Source: CAYZJD01 sp964478455 (GTDB taxonomy: Bacteria > Acidobacteriota > Terriglobia > Bryobacterales > Bryobacteraceae). From it: a DNA stretch of 6,018 nucleotides. The position numbers and the translations under genes were made by a program. The stretch lies in NCBI GenBank assembly GCA_964478455.1, contig CAYZJD010000295.1, forward strand, positions 1-6,018. Reading direction: 5' to 3'. This document shows, piece by piece, positions 4,187 to 6,018 of the stretch; the stretch's first letter is position 1; each line of letters opens with the position of its first letter. The notes below the pieces were generated by a model. That model was not told where the DNA came from. It saw nothing but the letters and a program-made list of their open reading frames with translations, and ran no database searches.

Positions 4187-5665
4187 CTACCGCACCGGCA
4201 CGTAAAGGTGGAACGTCGCTTTCTCCCCGCGCTCGTTCACGCGTTCCACGCGGACCAGGTAGTCGCCCGGCTTCTGGAACACATGCTTCGTCCGCGCGTA
4301 GCCTTCCTTGTTCTTCTCCTCCGCGCACCCATCGGACTGCACGGTCTGCGGCGCGGTCCCGTCCCCGAAGTCCCAGGTTTCGCTGCCAAACGTCGTCCGG
4401 CACGAACGCACCAGGAACGTGACCGGCTGTCCGGCCCGCACGTCGCTTGCGGGAAAGTAGGAAGCGTGGATAGTGGGGGCCAGGGTCTCTTCGCGGTGAG
4501 AATCATCGACCGGCTTGCCCGCAACCTGGACGACGGCGAAATCGTACGAGCTGCGGCCACGGCTGTCCGTCACTTTGAGGATCTCGCTGTACGTGCCCGG
4601 ACGGTCGTACACTCGCCGGACCGTCGGGCCGCCTCCCGTTGAACCGTCGCTGAAGGTCCACTCATACCGGCTGATCCGTCCCGAACGGCTCCAGGAGCGG
4701 CTGCCGTCCAGGGTGACGGTTTCCCCCACCCAGGCGTACGAGTGCGGACGAGCCACGGCGATGATCTCCGGCGCATATTGCCTCTGGTACGCTTCCCACA
4801 GAAAGGCATAACCCTCCACGATGCCGGCCTTCCCGGAAGGCTGCGGCGCGCGGATCTCGTAATGAAGGTGAGACCAGCAGCCGGCGCTCCCCTCCTTGCC
4901 GATTAGACCGATCAACTGGCCTGCTGCGACCCTCTCGCCCAGCTTCACGCCCGAGTCAATCGAATACAAATGAAAGTACCAGTGAAACCAGCCGCGCTCG
5001 TCCAGAACGATGACTCCGTCGTAGCTGACCTCCGTGTAGGGGCTTCTCTCGTAGCCCGGCATCGCCCTGTTGCCTCTGACCACGACCAGACCGCTGGTGG
5101 CCGCGACAACTTCAGTCAAGCCCTCCGCCCCGCCTATATCGAGACCGTAGTGATAATAGGTCCTGCGGTCCCAGGGCGTTTCCGAACCATCCACGAACGA
5201 TGGCTCGTTGGCCATTTGCGTGGTGGTGGCAAACCATCGCTGCTTCACCGGATAAACGTACGTGCCCGGTTCCATCAACGGGGAGCCGCTCGGCCACAAT
5301 CGCAGCCGGGCGTCCTTCTCCAGGCCCCATACCGCGCTCCGCGTCGTTCCCATGTAACCCTTCGTGATCGCGCAGTCAATCCGGACCCCGGCGACGGTGA
5401 CTGGCAGGTGGTAGTTGCCGCATGCAAGTTGGACTTCCTTGCCGTTCACCTTCACCCGCACGCGCGCGTGACGCAGCGCCCCTCGCACGCTGTCGCTCTC
5501 TTCTGCCCGCTCCAGCAACTCGATATACGCCTTGGCGCCGTTATGCAGCGCCACCTCGGCCGATTCGCCCGCATCGAGGTCCACAATGCGCATGAGGGGG
5601 ACCTTCGACGTCTGGGCGAGAAGTGTCATGACGCTCGCCCAAAGCAGCAGCCACCTGACGTTCAT
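4187..5665 (-). CDS. Secreted M23 metallopeptidase with two PKD-type domains
   Basis: This 492-residue protein starts with an export signal (positively charged MNVR, then hydrophobic WLLLWASVMTLLA; cleavage plausible near 17-20). Residues 20-140 form a beta-rich region I do not recognise. The peptidase M23/LytM domain lies at about 165-285. Its zinc ligands are H172 and D176 in HYGLD and H268 in SHLHYE; H232 (YFHL) and H266 are the other conserved histidines. KLGERVAAGQLIGLIGKEG is typical of the fold. All key residues are present, so it should be an active endopeptidase cutting peptidoglycan or another peptide outside the cytoplasm. A PKD domain follows at 302-382 (YEWTFSDGS, then GTYSEILKVTDSRG), and a second PKD-like domain at 398-490 (WDFGDGT, then PGDYLVRV), probably for binding or spacing. 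A non-lytic carbohydrate- or protein-handling role is possible. Its start has only a weak GAGG upstream. Confidence 0.9.
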   Translation of the reverse strand: MNVRWLLLWASVMTLLAQTSKVPLMRIVDLDAGESAEVALHNGAKAYIELLERAEESDSVRGALRHARVRVKVNGKEVQLACGNYHLPVTVAGVRIDCAITKGYMGTTRSAVWGLEKDARLRLWPSGSPLMEPGTYVYPVKQRWFATTTQMANEPSFVDGSETPWDRRTYYHYGLDIGGAEGLTEVVAATSGLVVVRGNRAMPGYERSPYTEVSYDGVIVLDERGWFHWYFHLYSIDSGVKLGERVAAGQLIGLIGKEGSAGCWSHLHYEIRAPQPSGKAGIVEGYAFLWEAYQRQYAPEIIAVARPHSYAWVGETVTLDGSRSWSRSGRISRYEWTFSDGSTGGGPTVRRVYDRPGTYSEILKVTDSRGRSSYDFAVVQVAGKPVDDSHREETLAPTIHASYFPASDVRAGQPVTFLVRSCRTTFGSETWDFGDGTAPQTVQSDGCAEEKNKEGYARTKHVFQKPGDYLVRVERVNERGEKATFHLYVPVR

Positions 5666-5685
5666 CGCGAGAGTGCCTCGATCGC

Positions 5686-5706
5686 ATCCCCCATGTTATA
5701 GGGGAT
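5686..5706 (-). promoter_or_regulatory. Possible promoter of the M23 gene with flanking inverted repeat
   Basis: On the minus strand, TATAAC (5695-5700) lies 29 bases upstream of the M23 start codon and resembles a -10 box. It sits between ATCCCC (5686-5691) and GGGGAT (5701-5706), a perfect 6-bp inverted repeat with a nine-base spacer that could be a small operator. No clear -35 is present. The 122-base divergent gap 5666-5787 must also hold the signals for the rightward gene, which I could not place. Confidence 0.3.
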
Positions 5707-5787
5707 TTCCTCGCCAGTGCAGTGTCCGGCAAGGCCATCGCTCTGGCACAATGGTCTGCAAGTCCCGAACAGCAGGAGATCATCGCC

Positions 5788-6018
5788 ATGTCAGACCCTG
5801 AACCCACCAAAGAGGAGTTGCTGAGACGGATCGCGGAGTTGGAGCAGCAGGTAGCCGTCAAGAAGCCGGCGTCGCTGGAGTTTCGCGTCAGCGAGAAGGG
5901 CGCCGTCAGCGTCTACGGTCTCGGACGCTTTCCGGTGACGCTCTACTACGAACAGTGGTCCCGGCTCCTCGGCCACGCCGATGAGCTGCGCGCCTTCATC
6001 GAGAAGAACAAGGGCAAA
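5788..6018 (+). CDS. Small conserved hypothetical protein, 3'-truncated by window edge
   Basis: The frame is open from ATG at 5788 to the last base with no stop, giving 77 residues. AGGAG at 5774-5778 lies nine bases upstream and supports the start. Residues 8-22 (KEELLRRIAELEQQV) look like a short coiled coil. The body begins LEFRVSEKGAVSVYGLGRFP and continues VTLYYEQWSRLL, ending in a helix (ELRAFIEKNKGK). This pattern matches, from memory, a family of small uncharacterised proteins found in several phyla, with a conserved GAVSVYGLxRFPVTLY core; I know no function for it. There is no signal peptide or membrane segment. The gene probably ends a few codons beyond the window, given how short the family is. 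It is divergent from the M23 gene. Confidence 0.8.
   Translation, partial: MSDPEPTKEELLRRIAELEQQVAVKKPASLEFRVSEKGAVSVYGLGRFPVTLYYEQWSRLLGHADELRAFIEKNKGK

Noticed and set aside
4970..5701. Plus-strand open frame of 243 codons
   Set aside because: It is antisense to the M23 peptidase gene and has no motif or ribosome site that would outweigh it.

Overview
This 6,018-base window is GC-rich and tightly packed. It looks like ordinary chromosome from a Gram-negative-type bacterium, most plausibly an acidobacterium of the Solibacter/Bryobacter sort. That taxonomic guess is an inference: it rests on GC content, on the pairing of an M23 peptidase with PKD domains, and on my unverified recollection of GGGGACAG-bearing dispersed repeats in such genomes. 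There is no tRNA, rRNA, CRISPR array, transposase, integrase or phage gene in the window.

Layout: the 3' end of a TPR-repeat protein gene (1-149, +) converges on rsmI (146-853, -), which encodes a 16S rRNA 2'-O-methyltransferase; their stop codons overlap. Upstream of rsmI on the same strand is a stand-alone Clp-type AAA+ ATPase (883-1917, -), followed by the UDP-GlcNAc 2-epimerase gene wecB (2012-3142, -). After a 264-bp palindrome-rich spacer come infA (3407-3625, -), a CspA-family cold-shock protein (3740-3946, -), a 240-bp spacer that probably contains the cold-shock leader, and a secreted M23 metallopeptidase with two PKD-type domains (4187-5665, -). A small conserved-looking protein starts divergently at 5788 (+) and runs off the right edge.

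How the genes relate: six complete genes run leftward. The AAA+ ATPase and rsmI are 29 nt apart and probably cotranscribed; infA and the cold-shock gene are adjacent translation and RNA-handling genes. wecB makes UDP-ManNAc for surface polysaccharide, and the M23 enzyme is predicted to act on peptidoglycan outside the cytoplasm. The rest looks like housekeeping neighbours rather than one pathway.

The most unusual structure is a perfect 27-bp inverted repeat at 827-899, between the AAA+ gene and rsmI. It supplies the last codons and stop of the ATPase gene and the apparent start codon and first nine codons of rsmI. A related GGGGACAG copy encodes the last codons of rsmI at its other end. I see no evidence of a new multi-gene system; the repeat and its effect on both ends of rsmI is the best lead.
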